Origin: Lachnospiraceae bacterium
GTDB taxonomy: Bacteria; Bacillota; Clostridia; Lachnospirales; Lachnospiraceae
Direction: 5' to 3'
Length of the DNA stretch: 58,579 nucleotides
NCBI GenBank assembly: GCA_015057555.1
Contig: SVEC01000019.1
Coordinates: 1-58,579 of the forward strand
Shown here in pieces: positions 32,094 to 42,341 of this stretch. The translations under genes and the position numbers were made by a program. Each line of letters opens with the position of its first letter. Within the stretch, counting starts at the first letter, position 1. The notes under the pieces were generated by a model. It saw only the letters and a program-made list of their open reading frames with translations. It was not told where the DNA came from and made no database searches.

Positions 32094-33875
32094 ATGTATT
32101 ATTCAGATGAGATAATTGAAGAGGTAAGAAGTCGTAACGACCTAATAGATGTTATTAGCAGCTATGTTACTCTAAAAAAAGGTGGAGGTGGAGATTATAC
32201 TGCCTGTTGTCCATTTCATCATGAGAAGACCCCTTCCTTTCATGCAAACAGGGACAAACAGCTTTATAACTGCTTTGGTTGTCAAACCGGAGGAAATGTA
32301 TTTACCTTTGTTATGGAATATGAGAATTTTACATTTCCAGAGGCAGTACAATTTTTAGCAGAGCGAGCAGGTATAAATCTTCCTAAGGCTGACCTTAGCG
32401 AAAGTGATAGGGCAAGGGATAACTATAAGCTGATGCTTAAGGAGATGAATAAGACCGCTGCAAATTATTTCTATTACTTGATGACAACTGACCGAGGAAA
32501 GCATGCAAGAGAGTACCTAGAGGGTAGAGGATTATCAAAGGAAACCATTAAAAATTTTGCCATAGGCTATGCAGATATATACGAGAACGATTTGTACAAT
32601 TACCTGAAGAGTAAGGGGTTTACGGATAACCAGATGAAGGATTCCGGCCTTGTTGATATCTATGAGGGTAGAGGAGGAAAGGACAAATTTTGGAACAGAG
32701 TCATGGTTCCTATTCTTGATATAAATGGTAAGGTAATAGGCTTTGGTGGAAGAATACTGGGCGCAGCCGAGGGTGTGCCAAAATATATTAACACCAAGGA
32801 AACTGCGGTATTCGATAAAAGTAGAAATCTATTTGCTATGAATATTGCAAGAAGGTCTAAACGTAGGGGAATAATAATATGCGAGGGATATATGGATGTT
32901 ATCTCTATGCACCAGGCAGGCTTTGACAATGCGGTGGCATCTCTGGGAACTGCCTTTACAGTCGGACAGGCCAATATAATTAAAAGATATTCTGATGAGG
33001 TATATTTGGCCTATGACAGTGACGGAGCTGGTGTTAAAGCTACGCTGAAGAATATTGCCATGCTTCGTGATGTTGGGCTTACAACAAGAATTATAGATAT
33101 GAAGCCTTACAAGGACCCTGATGAGTTTATAAAGAATTTGGGAGCGGAAGCCTACCAGGAGAGAATAGACAATGCAGTAACAGGCATAGAGTTTGAGGTG
33201 GCTACTTTAGCTACAGAGTATAAGTTAAAGGATCCTGAGGATAAGATAAAATTTACTAATGACGTGGCAAAGCGTTTGTCAGCAATCCAGGATCCGGTTA
33301 GTAGACATAGCTATATAGATGCTATTGCGGCAAGATACAATTTGGATAGAGATAGCTTTAAGACTACAGTATCCAAATACGGTGCCCTAGGTATATCGGA
33401 AAAGGAAACCTTTGTGGCTCAAAGTACTTTAGAGCAAAGTATTTTAAACAAAAATAAAACTCAGGATGAGAACAAGCCACAGAAACTTTTACTAACCTGG
33501 ATGGTAAATGATAATAAAGTATTTGAAAAGCTAAAGGATGTGGTTGCTGTGGAGGATTTTATAGATGAGAACCACAGAGAAGTGGCTAGAAAGCTTTATG
33601 ACCAATACGAGCAAAAAGGGAAGGTGGACCCAGCAGCTATAATAGATGTATCTGATGACTTAGAAAAACAGCATCTGATGGCGGAGATATTACAGACTGA
33701 ATTACCATTTGATATGTCTGAGGATGAGAGAAGACAAGCCATAAATGATGTTGTAAAAAAGGTTAAGCAGCAGCATATAGAATATGAACTCAGTAGGTGC
33801 GCTACTGATGCAAACAAGCTTAAATCCCTTATTATGGAGAAAGCGGCTTTATCTAAACTGTATATTTCACTATGA
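32094..33875 (+). CDS. dnaG: DNA primase
   Basis: DnaG makes the RNA primers of DNA replication. The 593-residue protein starts with the CHC2 zinc domain (CCPFHHEKTPSF and CFGCQTGGN), followed by the TOPRIM core with ICEGYMDVISMHQAGFDN (catalytic Glu at about 264) and YLAYDSDGAGVKA (acidic pair at about 305). The C-terminal helicase-interaction region (about 450-593) is poorly conserved but present. GGGAGAA is about 7 bases upstream of the ATG. It is 18 bases after dgt and 36 before the first sigma gene, forming the macromolecular-synthesis operon. Confidence 0.97.
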   Translation: MYYSDEIIEEVRSRNDLIDVISSYVTLKKGGGGDYTACCPFHHEKTPSFHANRDKQLYNCFGCQTGGNVFTFVMEYENFTFPEAVQFLAERAGINLPKADLSESDRARDNYKLMLKEMNKTAANYFYYLMTTDRGKHAREYLEGRGLSKETIKNFAIGYADIYENDLYNYLKSKGFTDNQMKDSGLVDIYEGRGGKDKFWNRVMVPILDINGKVIGFGGRILGAAEGVPKYINTKETAVFDKSRNLFAMNIARRSKRRGIIICEGYMDVISMHQAGFDNAVASLGTAFTVGQANIIKRYSDEVYLAYDSDGAGVKATLKNIAMLRDVGLTTRIIDMKPYKDPDEFIKNLGAEAYQERIDNAVTGIEFEVATLATEYKLKDPEDKIKFTNDVAKRLSAIQDPVSRHSYIDAIAARYNLDRDSFKTTVSKYGALGISEKETFVAQSTLEQSILNKNKTQDENKPQKLLLTWMVNDNKVFEKLKDVVAVEDFIDENHREVARKLYDQYEQKGKVDPAAIIDVSDDLEKQHLMAEILQTELPFDMSEDERRQAINDVVKKVKQQHIEYELSRCATDANKLKSLIMEKAALSKLYISL

Positions 33876-33911
33876 TGTGGAAACAATATAATCACTGTGG
33901 AGGATAATAAT

Positions 33912-35069
33912 ATGGACGAAAACAAAACTAAAGAGCAATTAATTGAGGAACGTTTTAATAAAAAACTGGATGAGCTCCTTGAGCTTGCTAAGAAAAAGAA
34001 AAATGTTATCGAGGATAATGAGATTATTAATCATTTTAATGACTGTAAGGATATAGAGCTTACTGCGGAAAGACTCACAACTGTTTTTGAGTTTCTAGAG
34101 GAACATAATGTGGATGTATTAAACATCACAGATGATGAGGAAGATGTAGATGATGACGATCTGCTTTTAGATGGTGATGTTGAGCCGGATGTGGATGTTG
34201 AACAGATTGATATGAATATTACTGACGGGGTAAGCATTGATGATCCTGTAAGAATGTATCTTAAGGAGATTGGTAAGGTACCTCTTTTATCAGCAGAGGA
34301 AGAGACTGAGCTTGCTCGTAGAATGGAGCAGGGCGATGAAGCTGCTAAGAAGAAGCTTGCTGAGGCAAATCTTCGTCTTGTTGTTAGTATTGCAAAGAGA
34401 TATGTAGGTAGAGGTATGTTATTCCTTGATTTGATTCAGGAGGGAAATCTGGGTCTTATTAAGGCTGTAGAGAAGTTTGATTACAGTAAGGGGTATAAAT
34501 TTAGTACCTATGCAACCTGGTGGATTAGACAGGCTATTACAAGAGCAATAGCTGATCAGGCAAGAACTATCCGTATTCCTGTTCATATGGTAGAGACAAT
34601 TAATAAGCTTGTTAGAGTTCAGAGACAGCTTTTACAGGAGTTAGGTAGAGAAGCTACTCCAGAGGAGATTGCTGAGAAGATGGATATTCCTGTAGAAAGA
34701 GTTCGTGAGATTCAGAAGATATCACAGGAGCCGGTTTCATTGGAAACTCCTATAGGTGAGGAGGAGGATAGCCATCTTGGTGATTTCCTTCCAGATGAAA
34801 ATGTACCAGTACCTGATGAGGCAACAGCTAAGGCTATGCTTAAGGAGGCCGTTCAGGATGTATTGGGAACACTCACTGAAAGAGAGCAGAAGGTACTAAG
34901 ACTTCGTTTTGGTATAGACGATGATAAAGCCAGAACTCTTGAGGAGGTTGGTAGAGAATTTAACGTTACTAGAGAGCGTATTAGACAGATAGAAGCTAAA
35001 GCAATTAGAAAGTTAAAGAGTGCTAGTAAAAAGAGAAAGCTACAGGAATTCTTAGACGACTACAGCTAA
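33912..35069 (+). CDS. rpoD: Sigma-70 family RNA polymerase sigma factor (copy 1)
   Basis: A primary-type sigma factor of 385 residues. After region 1.1 comes a very acidic stretch (about 78-105, mostly Asp and Glu). Region 1.2 has [11 protein letters not shown]; region 2 has [14 protein letters not shown] and [16 protein letters not shown]; region 3 has [13 protein letters not shown]; region 4.2 has [13 protein letters not shown]. All DNA-contact residues of a housekeeping sigma are present. The C-terminal tail is [16 protein letters not shown] in place of the usual RHPSRS form. The start at 33912 has TGGAGG about 8 bases upstream. A paralogous gene follows 41 bases later. Confidence 0.93.
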   Translation: MDENKTKEQLIEERFNKKLDELLELAKKKKNVIEDNEIINHFNDCKDIELTAERLTTVFEFLEEHNVDVLNITDDEEDVDDDDLLLDGDVEPDVDVEQIDMNITDGVSIDDPVRMYLKEIGKVPLLSAEEETELARRMEQGDEAAKKKLAEANLRLVVSIAKRYVGRGMLFLDLIQEGNLGLIKAVEKFDYSKGYKFSTYATWWIRQAITRAIADQARTIRIPVHMVETINKLVRVQRQLLQELGREATPEEIAEKMDIPVERVREIQKISQEPVSLETPIGEEEDSHLGDFLPDENVPVPDEATAKAMLKEAVQDVLGTLTEREQKVLRLRFGIDDDKARTLEEVGREFNVTRERIRQIEAKAIRKLKSASKKRKLQEFLDDYS

Positions 35070-35110
35070 GATATATTTTAACTTGATGATTGCAATGGAG
35101 GATAATTTGG

Positions 35111-36262
35111 ATGGAAGACAACAAGACTAATCAGCAATTAATTGAAGATACATTCAATGCAAAGCTAGCAGAACTCCTGGAACTTGCAAAGAAGAAGAAA
35201 AACGTTATCGAAGGTAACGAGATTATCAATCATTTTAAGGATTGTAAAGGAATAGAGCTCACCCCAGAACGCATGGTGGCAATATATGAATTTTTAGAGA
35301 GCAAGGAAGTAGATGTACTAGACACTACTGAGGAAGAGGAAGAAGCTGAGGATATATTCTTGGACATAGAGGAAGAATCAGAGGTTGATTTAGAGAAAAT
35401 CAATAATACTATTGATAGTGACCTAAGTATTGATGATCCTGTCAGGATCTATCTTAAGGAGCTAGGTACTGTTCCGCTTTTAACAGCGGAGGAAGAAATC
35501 CTACTTGCCCAGAAGATAGAAGATGGTGATGAGGCTGCAAAGATGAAGCTTATAGAGTCAAATCTTCGATTGGTAGTATATATTGCAAAAAAATATGTTA
35601 ACAGAGGAATGCTCTTTATGGACCTTATCCAGGAGGGTAATCTGGGACTTATTAAGGCTGTTGAAAAGTTTGATTATAGAAAGGGATATAAGTTTAGTAC
35701 CTACGCAACCTGGTGGATTAGACAGGCTATTACAAGAGCAATAGCTGATCAGGCTAGAACTATTCGTATTCCTGTGCATATGGTAGAAACTATCAATAAA
35801 CTGGTAAAGACTCAGAGAGCACTTCTTCAGGAGCTTGGAAGAGAGGCTACACCTGAAGAAATAGCCGAAAAGATGGGAATACCTGTAGAAAAGGTTAGAG
35901 AGATACAAAAGATTTCCCAGGAGCCAGTTTCCTTAGAAACTCCTATAGGAGAAGAGGAAGATAGTCATCTAGGAGATTTCTTACCAGATGAAAATGTTCC
36001 GGTGCCATATGAGGCTACCGAAGAAGCAACACTAAGAGAAACTATTCAGGAAGTGTTAGAAACTCTTACTGAGAGGGAACAAAAGGTGCTTAAGCTAAGA
36101 TTTGGTATAGAGGATGGAAGACCGAGAACTCTTGAAGAAGTAGGTAAGGAGTTTGAGGTTACCAGAGAGCGTATTAGACAGATAGAGGCTAAGGCTCTTA
36201 GAAGACTTAGACATCCTAGTAGAAGTAGGAAATTAAAGGACTTTTTAGATGAATACAAATAA
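35111..36262 (+). CDS. Sigma-70 family RNA polymerase sigma factor (copy 2)
   Basis: A second primary-type sigma of 383 residues immediately downstream of the first. It has complete regions 1.2 to 4.2, with [16 protein letters not shown] and [13 protein letters not shown] identical to copy 1, so promoter recognition should be alike. Differences lie in the N-terminal acidic linker, in region 2.1 ([15 protein letters not shown]) and in the tail, which here keeps the canonical [20 protein letters not shown] run of 50 identical bases (34512-34561 and 35705-35754) marks a duplication or gene conversion. GGAGG lies 10 bases before the ATG at 35111. trmK follows by 12 bases. Confidence 0.92.
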   Translation: MEDNKTNQQLIEDTFNAKLAELLELAKKKKNVIEGNEIINHFKDCKGIELTPERMVAIYEFLESKEVDVLDTTEEEEEAEDIFLDIEEESEVDLEKINNTIDSDLSIDDPVRIYLKELGTVPLLTAEEEILLAQKIEDGDEAAKMKLIESNLRLVVYIAKKYVNRGMLFMDLIQEGNLGLIKAVEKFDYRKGYKFSTYATWWIRQAITRAIADQARTIRIPVHMVETINKLVKTQRALLQELGREATPEEIAEKMGIPVEKVREIQKISQEPVSLETPIGEEEDSHLGDFLPDENVPVPYEATEEATLRETIQEVLETLTEREQKVLKLRFGIEDGRPRTLEEVGKEFEVTRERIRQIEAKALRRLRHPSRSRKLKDFLDEYK

Positions 36263-36274
36263 GAGGTAGCTTGT

Positions 36275-36979
36275 ATGGAAGTAAGGTTATCGAAACGAAT
36301 GCAGGCTGTAGCAGATATGGTACAGGAGAAAAGGGTGGTGGATATTGGATGTGACCATGCCTTTGTATCTATCTATTTGGCTCAGAAGCCTGATATAGAA
36401 CGTGTCATTGCTATGGATGTTAAAACTGGTCCGGTTGATATAGCTAAAGCCAATATAGCTGCTTATATGCTTGCTGATAAGATAGATGTTCGAATGTCAG
36501 ATGGTTTTGACAAGCTCTCTGTAGGAGAGGCTGATGCAGCAGTTATAGCTGGTATGGGTGGATATCTTATGATAGATATCTTAGAAGCTGGCAAGGAACA
36601 TTTAGAAAATGGCATAAATCTGGTACTTCAGCCACAGTCAGATATACCGGAGGTTCGACGGTATTTGGATAGTGTGGGATATATTATTGAAGACGAGGAT
36701 ATGCTTATAGAGGACGGGAAATATTATACTATTATGAGAGCAGTTTCCAGAAATGAAAAAACTGTCGAATATACTGCTGATGACTATAATTATGGTCCTA
36801 TATTGCTTAAGAAAATGCATACGGTGCTAAGGGAATACCTAGTGTTCTCCAATGAGAAAAATTTGACCATAGTAGAAAAGCTTAGGGCATCGGGAAGTGA
36901 CAAATCCAAAGATAGAGTAAAGCAGCTTTTGGATGAAGTAGATTATAGTAAGAACATATTAGATAAATATTTCCAATAA
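36275..36979 (+). CDS. trmK: tRNA (adenine-22-N1) methyltransferase
   Basis: TrmK methylates A22 of tRNA using S-adenosylmethionine. The N-terminus RLSKRMQAVADMV is typical of the family, followed by motif I VDIGCDHAFVSIYLA at about 22, AMDVKTGPVDIAKANI, AVIAGMGGYLMIDIL at about 89 and LVLQPQSD at about 114. Length of 234 residues is normal. Position after the sigma gene and before the Nif3-like gene reproduces the rpoD-trmK-nif3 order seen across Firmicutes, which supports the call. Confidence 0.93.
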   Translation: MEVRLSKRMQAVADMVQEKRVVDIGCDHAFVSIYLAQKPDIERVIAMDVKTGPVDIAKANIAAYMLADKIDVRMSDGFDKLSVGEADAAVIAGMGGYLMIDILEAGKEHLENGINLVLQPQSDIPEVRRYLDSVGYIIEDEDMLIEDGKYYTIMRAVSRNEKTVEYTADDYNYGPILLKKMHTVLREYLVFSNEKNLTIVEKLRASGSDKSKDRVKQLLDEVDYSKNILDKYFQ

Positions 36980-37014
36980 TCTATTAAAATATTCTAGTAT
37001 ATGGAGGTATTGAT

Positions 37015-37788
37015 ATGCTTTGTCAGGATATAATTGATATATTAGATAAACAGTCGCCTAGGGAGTATGCATTGGAATGGGACAATGTAGGACTTTTGGT
37101 GGGTAGAAGAGATAAAGAGGTAAAAAAGCTACTTATAGCAGTTGATGCAACCTTAGATGTGATTAATCAAGCCATAGAAGGCGGTTATGATATGATAGTA
37201 ACACATCATCCTATGATATTTTCAAAGCTTAAGAGAATAAATGATGATACAGTTATAGGTCATAAAGTTATGAGTCTAGTGGAGCATGGAATATGCTGCT
37301 ACGCTATGCATACTAATTTCGATACCAAGGGCGGTATGGGCAGACTGGCTGCTGCCAAGCTTGGATTAGTGGATGTGGAGATACTAGAGGAAACCTTAGA
37401 TGGTGAGGGTATAGGCTGTGTTGGAAGACTAGGTCAAGCATGTTCTATAGATGAATTGGCTGAGCTGGTAAAGAAAAACTTTGGTTTGAAAAATGTGATA
37501 TTGTACGGCAATACAAAAGATTGTGTGGATAAAATTGCTATATGTCCCGGTTCTGGGAAAAGTGTTATAGATGTAGCGGTTGCAAAGAAGGTTACATGTT
37601 TAATAACAGGAGATATAGGACATCATGATGGAATAGATGCTGTAGAGATGGGGTTAAATATTATAGATGCATCACATTATGGAATTGAGAAGATATTTAT
37701 GCAGTTTATGCATACATATTTAGAGGATCAATGTGCTGGGGTACAGACTGATATAGCAGACACGAGAGAACCATTTGTTATATTATAA
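37015..37788 (+). CDS. Nif3-like dinuclear metal-centre protein
   Basis: A YqfO/NIF3-family protein of 257 residues. The metal ligands are in VTHHPMIFSKLK (about 62-64), HTNFDTKGGM (about 99-102) and the C-terminal SHYGIEKIFMQ (about 221-225). The family forms toroidal hexamers and is annotated as a GTP cyclohydrolase I type 2, but its cellular role is unsettled. Here it lacks the central insert of about 110 residues found in longer bacterial YqfO proteins. The gene lies 35 bases after trmK with GGAGG before the ATG. Confidence 0.9.
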   Translation: MLCQDIIDILDKQSPREYALEWDNVGLLVGRRDKEVKKLLIAVDATLDVINQAIEGGYDMIVTHHPMIFSKLKRINDDTVIGHKVMSLVEHGICCYAMHTNFDTKGGMGRLAAAKLGLVDVEILEETLDGEGIGCVGRLGQACSIDELAELVKKNFGLKNVILYGNTKDCVDKIAICPGSGKSVIDVAVAKKVTCLITGDIGHHDGIDAVEMGLNIIDASHYGIEKIFMQFMHTYLEDQCAGVQTDIADTREPFVIL

Positions 37789-37802
37789 AAGGAGGGCTAC
37801 TT

Positions 37803-39464
37803 ATGGATACAATTAAAATTACTTGTGATGGGCATGAGTTTCAGGTTGAAAAATTCACCACTGTTGGGGAATTTGTAGAGAACCATTTTCCGGATGACAA
37901 ATTAAAATACGTTCTTGCCACTAGAAATGGAAAGCTTAGTGAGCTTAATGCAGTTATGGAAAAGGATACATCTCTGGAACTGCTTGCAAAGAGTACAGTG
38001 GTAGGTATGGATACATATAAGAGAAGCTTAACTCTTATTATGGTAAAGGCCTTTGCTGATGTACTTGGAAGCAAGACCAATCATAGGGTAAATGTTATGT
38101 ATTCAATGGGTAAGGGATATTTCTGCAAGCTTATATCAGATGAAATAGCCATAAGTGATGAGCTTATTGCCAAGGTTAAAGCGAGAATGGATGAAATCGT
38201 TGCAGCTGATATGGATATAGTTAAGGAAAGTGTTAGTACTGATGAAGCTATTGCCCGTTTTGCCAAGCAGGGAATGGCTGACAAGGAAAAACTCTTTAAG
38301 TTCAGAAGAGTATCAAAAGCTAACCTATATAGCTTAGATGGTTATGAGGATTATTTCTACGGATATATGGTACCTTCTACGGCCTATATTAGCTGTTATG
38401 ATTTGATACCATATGATGAGGGCTTTGTACTCTTGGCGCCTAGAAAGGAAAACCCTGATGTGCTTCCCGAGTTTATACCTCAGAGAAAGCTGTTTGAGGT
38501 GCTTAAGACCTCAGATGAGTGGGGTAAGACCCTAGATGTAGAAAATGTTGGAGATTTAAATGAAGCAATTACCAGCGGAGATATCAATGAGCTTATGCTT
38601 GTGCAGGAGGCTCTTATGGAGAAGCAGATAGCTGAGATAGCTGATAAGATTTTAGAAGGTGGAAAGAAGATTGTACTTATAGCAGGACCTAGCTCCTCAG
38701 GTAAGACAACATTTTCACATAGACTTTCCGTTCAGCTTAGAGCTCAGGGCTTAAGACCATATCCACTGGCCTTAGATAATTATTTTGTGGATAGAGAGTT
38801 TACTCCAAGAGATGAGAATGGAAATTATGACTTCGAGTGTATCGAGGCTATGGATCTTGAATTGTTTAACTCTGATATGTCAAAGCTTTTAGCAGGGGAA
38901 GAGATAGAGATGCCAACCTTCAATTTCAAGATTGGTAAGAAGGAATATAAGGGCAAGAAGATGAAGCTTAACGATGGAGACGTATTGGTGGCTGAGGGTA
39001 TTCATGCCTTAAATCCACTTATGACCAGCGAGCTTCCGGATGAAAGTAAATTTAAAGTATATATCAGCGCTCTTACTCAGTTAAACATCGACCAGCATAA
39101 CAGAATTCCAACAACTGATGGAAGACTTGTTAGAAGAATTGTAAGAGATGCCAGAACTAGAGGTAATGATGCCAGAGCAACCATAGCCATGTGGCCGTCT
39201 GTAAGACGTGGAGAGGAAAAATACATCTTCCCATTCCAGGAGCAGGCAGATGCTATGTTTAACTCAGCACTTATATATGAGCTTAGTGTTATTAAGCAGT
39301 ATGCGGAGCCACTTTTATTTGCGGTTCCAAAGGACTGCCCGGAATATTTAGAGGCTAAGAGATTACTTAAGTTCTTAGATTATTTCTTAGGACTTGAGGT
39401 TACAAATATACCTAAGAACTCAATACTTAGAGAGTTTGTAGGTGGAGGCTGCTTTGATTTATAA
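37803..39464 (+). CDS. TGS-domain nucleoside (uridine) kinase-like protein
   Basis: A 553-residue protein with two parts. Residues 1-275 resemble the N-terminal TGS and editing-like region of threonyl-tRNA synthetase (TIKITCDGHEFQVEKFTTVGEFV, then NVMYSMGKGYFCKL). Residues 280-553 form a P-loop kinase of the uridine kinase/phosphoribulokinase class: Walker A AGPSSSGKTT (about 297), LDNYFVDRE, and LVRRIVRDARTRGND. Clostridial homologues are annotated as nucleoside kinase. The substrate and the reason for the fusion are not known. It follows the Nif3-like gene by 14 bases with AAAGGAGGG upstream. Confidence 0.9.
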   Translation: MDTIKITCDGHEFQVEKFTTVGEFVENHFPDDKLKYVLATRNGKLSELNAVMEKDTSLELLAKSTVVGMDTYKRSLTLIMVKAFADVLGSKTNHRVNVMYSMGKGYFCKLISDEIAISDELIAKVKARMDEIVAADMDIVKESVSTDEAIARFAKQGMADKEKLFKFRRVSKANLYSLDGYEDYFYGYMVPSTAYISCYDLIPYDEGFVLLAPRKENPDVLPEFIPQRKLFEVLKTSDEWGKTLDVENVGDLNEAITSGDINELMLVQEALMEKQIAEIADKILEGGKKIVLIAGPSSSGKTTFSHRLSVQLRAQGLRPYPLALDNYFVDREFTPRDENGNYDFECIEAMDLELFNSDMSKLLAGEEIEMPTFNFKIGKKEYKGKKMKLNDGDVLVAEGIHALNPLMTSELPDESKFKVYISALTQLNIDQHNRIPTTDGRLVRRIVRDARTRGNDARATIAMWPSVRRGEEKYIFPFQEQADAMFNSALIYELSVIKQYAEPLLFAVPKDCPEYLEAKRLLKFLDYFLGLEVTNIPKNSILREFVGGGCFDL

Positions 39465-39483
39465 TAAGCAAGTTTAATACAAA

Positions 39484-39511
39484 AGACGCGTTAGCATGTG
39501 CTGGCGCGTCT
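39484..39511 (+). promoter_or_regulatory. Hairpin in the asnB 5' UTR
   Basis: AGACGCG (39484-39490) pairs with CGCGTCT (39505-39511), with an inner TTAGC/GCTGG arm using two U-G wobbles. No T tract follows, so it is not a typical terminator. Confidence 0.55.
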
Positions 39512-39539
39512 AATAATAATTAGTGAGGAAATATAAAAT

Positions 39540-41396
39540 ATGTGTGGAATATGTGGCTTTACAGGAAATATTAATGACAGAGAAAATATTCTTACCAATA
39601 TGATGAACAGGATTATTCACCGTGGACCGGACCAGGCAGGACAGTATATAGAAGATGGGATTAATCTAGGTTTTAGAAGACTTAGTATAATCGACCTTGA
39701 TTATGGACATCAACCTATGCAGGATGAGTCTGGTGATGTGGTTGTGGTATTTAACGGTGAAATCTATAACTATAAGGACATAAGAAAAGAGCTTATAGAA
39801 AAAGGCTATAGCTTTAGTAACAATTCGGATACAGAGTGCCTTATACACGGGTACAAGGAGTATGGAGAGGACTTGGTTAATCATCTTAGGGGGATGTTTG
39901 CCTTTGTTATCTGGGATAAGAAGGAAGAGAAAATCTTCGGTGCCAGAGATCATTTCGGAATTAAGCCATTTTACTATGCAGTTATAGATGGTGAGCTTAT
40001 ATTTGCCTCAGAGATAAAAAGTATATTGGAGTATCCAGGCTATAAGAAGGAGGTTAATTTAGAGGCCTTACAGGCCTACCTTACCTTTCAATATTCTGTG
40101 CTTCCTGAGACATTTTTTAAGGGGATATATAAGCTTATGCCAGGTCACAGGATGATCTTTAAGACTGGTGAGCTTAATATAGAAAGATACTATGAGCCGA
40201 CTTTTGAGCCTGAGGAGGGACTTACTTTAGAAGAGTGGATAGATAGAATAGACGATGCCACCAAGGATTCTGTGGATTATCACATGATAAGTGATGTGGA
40301 GGTTGCCTCACTTCTTTCGAGTGGTGTAGATTCTAGCTATTTGGTGTCTAGATACAGTGGCAGCAAAACCTTTACTGTAGGCTTTGAAAATGATGGACAT
40401 GCTGAGATAGATTATGCAAAGAAATTGGCAAAAAAGCTGGAGCTAGAGAACTTCTCTAAGACCATAACTCCAGAGGAATATTGGAAGGTGCTTCCTAGTG
40501 TGCAGTATCATATGGACGAGCCTCTTGCCGATGCATCCTGCGTAGCCCTTTACTTTGTGGATAGGGAGGCTGCAAAGCAGGTTAAGGTTGTGCTTTCCGG
40601 AGAGGGCGCAGATGAGTTCTTTGGTGGATATAATATTTATCACGAACCATTTTCTCTAAAGCCCTTTAAGAAGATTCCGAGACCTATAAAATCAGTTATG
40701 AAGGGCTTGGCTACTATTGCTCCTGATATAAAAGGCAAGAGCTTCATCCTTCGCGGATGTACTCCTTTAAGACAACGCTTTGTGGGGAATGCATTTCGTT
40801 TTAATGAAAAGGAAACTTCAAAAATAATGAAGCTTGCCCCTGGAATGTCTAAGAAATACATCGAGAATATTACAGGCTCTTTCTATGATAAGGCGGAGAA
40901 GGCAGGCTACGATGATGTAACAAAAATGCAGTATATCGATATGAATTTTTGGCTTATAGGAGATATACTTCTTAAGGCGGATAAGATGAGTATGGCTCAT
41001 TCCCTAGAATCCAGAGTGCCATTTCTAGATAAAGAGCTATTTGAGACTGCCAGAAAAATACCTACAGAGTTTAAGATTCATGGTAACATTACAAAATATG
41101 CATTTAGAGAATGCGCAAATAAGTATCTTCCTAAGGAGGTTGCAGATAAGAAGAAACTGGGATTTCCAGTACCTATAAAGACCTGGCTTAGACAGGAAGA
41201 ATGCTATGAAAAGGTAAAAAAAGCATTTACCAGTGAGGATGCTGAGAGATTTTTCTATACTAAAGAGCTTGTGAAAATGCTGGACAAGCACAAGTCTGGG
41301 AAGAAGGATAACAGCAAAAAAATCTGGACAGTGTATATGTTTTTAATGTGGTATGACATATATTACAATGATAAATACGGATTTTTGACCAAATAA
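39540..41396 (+). CDS. asnB: Asparagine synthase (glutamine-hydrolysing)
   Basis: It converts aspartate to asparagine with glutamine and ATP. The start codon is followed directly by Cys2 of the class II amidotransferase domain (MCGICGF), with RRLSIIDL and FNGEIYN further on. The synthetase domain holds the pyrophosphate loop LSSGVDSSYLVS (about 259) and LSGEGADEFFGGY (about 351). At 618 residues it belongs to the longer AsnB group common in Firmicutes. GTGAGGAAA lies about 8 bases upstream. It is followed by a 225-base gap. Confidence 0.96.
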   Translation: MCGICGFTGNINDRENILTNMMNRIIHRGPDQAGQYIEDGINLGFRRLSIIDLDYGHQPMQDESGDVVVVFNGEIYNYKDIRKELIEKGYSFSNNSDTECLIHGYKEYGEDLVNHLRGMFAFVIWDKKEEKIFGARDHFGIKPFYYAVIDGELIFASEIKSILEYPGYKKEVNLEALQAYLTFQYSVLPETFFKGIYKLMPGHRMIFKTGELNIERYYEPTFEPEEGLTLEEWIDRIDDATKDSVDYHMISDVEVASLLSSGVDSSYLVSRYSGSKTFTVGFENDGHAEIDYAKKLAKKLELENFSKTITPEEYWKVLPSVQYHMDEPLADASCVALYFVDREAAKQVKVVLSGEGADEFFGGYNIYHEPFSLKPFKKIPRPIKSVMKGLATIAPDIKGKSFILRGCTPLRQRFVGNAFRFNEKETSKIMKLAPGMSKKYIENITGSFYDKAEKAGYDDVTKMQYIDMNFWLIGDILLKADKMSMAHSLESRVPFLDKELFETARKIPTEFKIHGNITKYAFRECANKYLPKEVADKKKLGFPVPIKTWLRQEECYEKVKKAFTSEDAERFFYTKELVKMLDKHKSGKKDNSKKIWTVYMFLMWYDIYYNDKYGFLTK

Positions 41397-41460
41397 ATTT
41401 AAAAATCTCTGTTTTTTATATATTTAGAGGTGAAATTTATCTATTTATCACAAATATTTA

Positions 41461-41538
41461 GTGACAATTATTTACAATTATTATATAATTAACTTATAAG
41501 TTAAAAGCCGGTTGAATAAGATTATTTCATCCGGCTTT
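41461..41538 (+). promoter_or_regulatory. Promoter with downstream hairpin
   Basis: GTGACA (41461-41466) and TATAAT (41484-41489) are 17 bases apart. A stem AAAGCCGG/CCGGCTTT (41504-41511 with 41531-41538) begins about 15 bases after the -10. The stem might also close the asnB transcript, although only TTTGC follows. Confidence 0.6.
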
Positions 41539-41621
41539 GCTACTATAATTTAATATCTTGCTTGTAGTATACATCCCTTGAACTATCTGCATTTTATGCT
41601 TATGGCGAAAGGAGGAGGCCT

Positions 41622-42335
41622 ATGAGTTACACTAATAAGGTTAACCTTCTGCAGATGCAGGAGTATTTTGAGGGACAGGTAGACAAAATTCGAGTTATCA
41701 GCGATTTGAAGCTTAGTGAAAATGAGTATAAAAGCCTTGGAGTCAGGCTGAAATCCTTAAGCTTTTTCGCAGGTAGTGAGAAAGACATAGAGGATTATAT
41801 GCTGTCTATATTGGTATACGGTACATATTCTCTAATCTATGGTAATATTGGTACAAGCTTCGAGGAGATTTTCTGGCAGGTGGTTCCTAAGAACCAGTAT
41901 ATGAAGAGGATGTACCTTAGGATGTATAAGGATGTATTTTACACCTATGGAATATCTATATATGATGTGCCACGTATTGATTTTCTTCCTAGATGTATCC
42001 ACTTAACTGCAAGACATGCAGGAGTGCCTGATACAGATAAGTCTATATATTACCAGATACTTAGTGGCAGTACCTTCAACAGTGATGGGCATATGTACGA
42101 AGAACTACGAGATGTGCTTCCACCTAGGACAAGGTACATATTTGATATGATGGATGAGGTGAGCAGAGAAAAACTGCTTAAGGATTCCAAACTGTTAGTG
42201 GAAGATGTGCTTAGCATGGATATGACACATAACAGCGCGCTTATTGACAAATATCCAAATTTGGATTTAAACCTAATTGTGGATTGTATAATGTGGGGAT
42301 TTGACAGAGATTCTGTCGTCAAACAGGCTTTTTAG
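41622..42335 (+). CDS. Hypothetical protein (237 aa)
   Basis: A soluble, mostly helical protein of unknown function. No motif of a known enzyme is visible. It has an amphipathic first half (NLLQMQEYFEGQVDKIRVI), aromatic-rich segments in the centre (YGTYSLIYGNIG, MYKDVFYTYGISIYD) and an acidic C-terminal part. It has no signal peptide, membrane helix or Cys cluster. AGGAGGAGG stands 6 bases before the ATG, a very strong translation signal. The stop lies only 6 bases from the 3' end of rnpB on the other strand. It may belong to a family-specific DUF of Lachnospiraceae. Confidence 0.6.
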   Translation: MSYTNKVNLLQMQEYFEGQVDKIRVISDLKLSENEYKSLGVRLKSLSFFAGSEKDIEDYMLSILVYGTYSLIYGNIGTSFEEIFWQVVPKNQYMKRMYLRMYKDVFYTYGISIYDVPRIDFLPRCIHLTARHAGVPDTDKSIYYQILSGSTFNSDGHMYEELRDVLPPRTRYIFDMMDEVSREKLLKDSKLLVEDVLSMDMTHNSALIDKYPNLDLNLIVDCIMWGFDRDSVVKQAF

Positions 42336-42341
42336 AAATGT

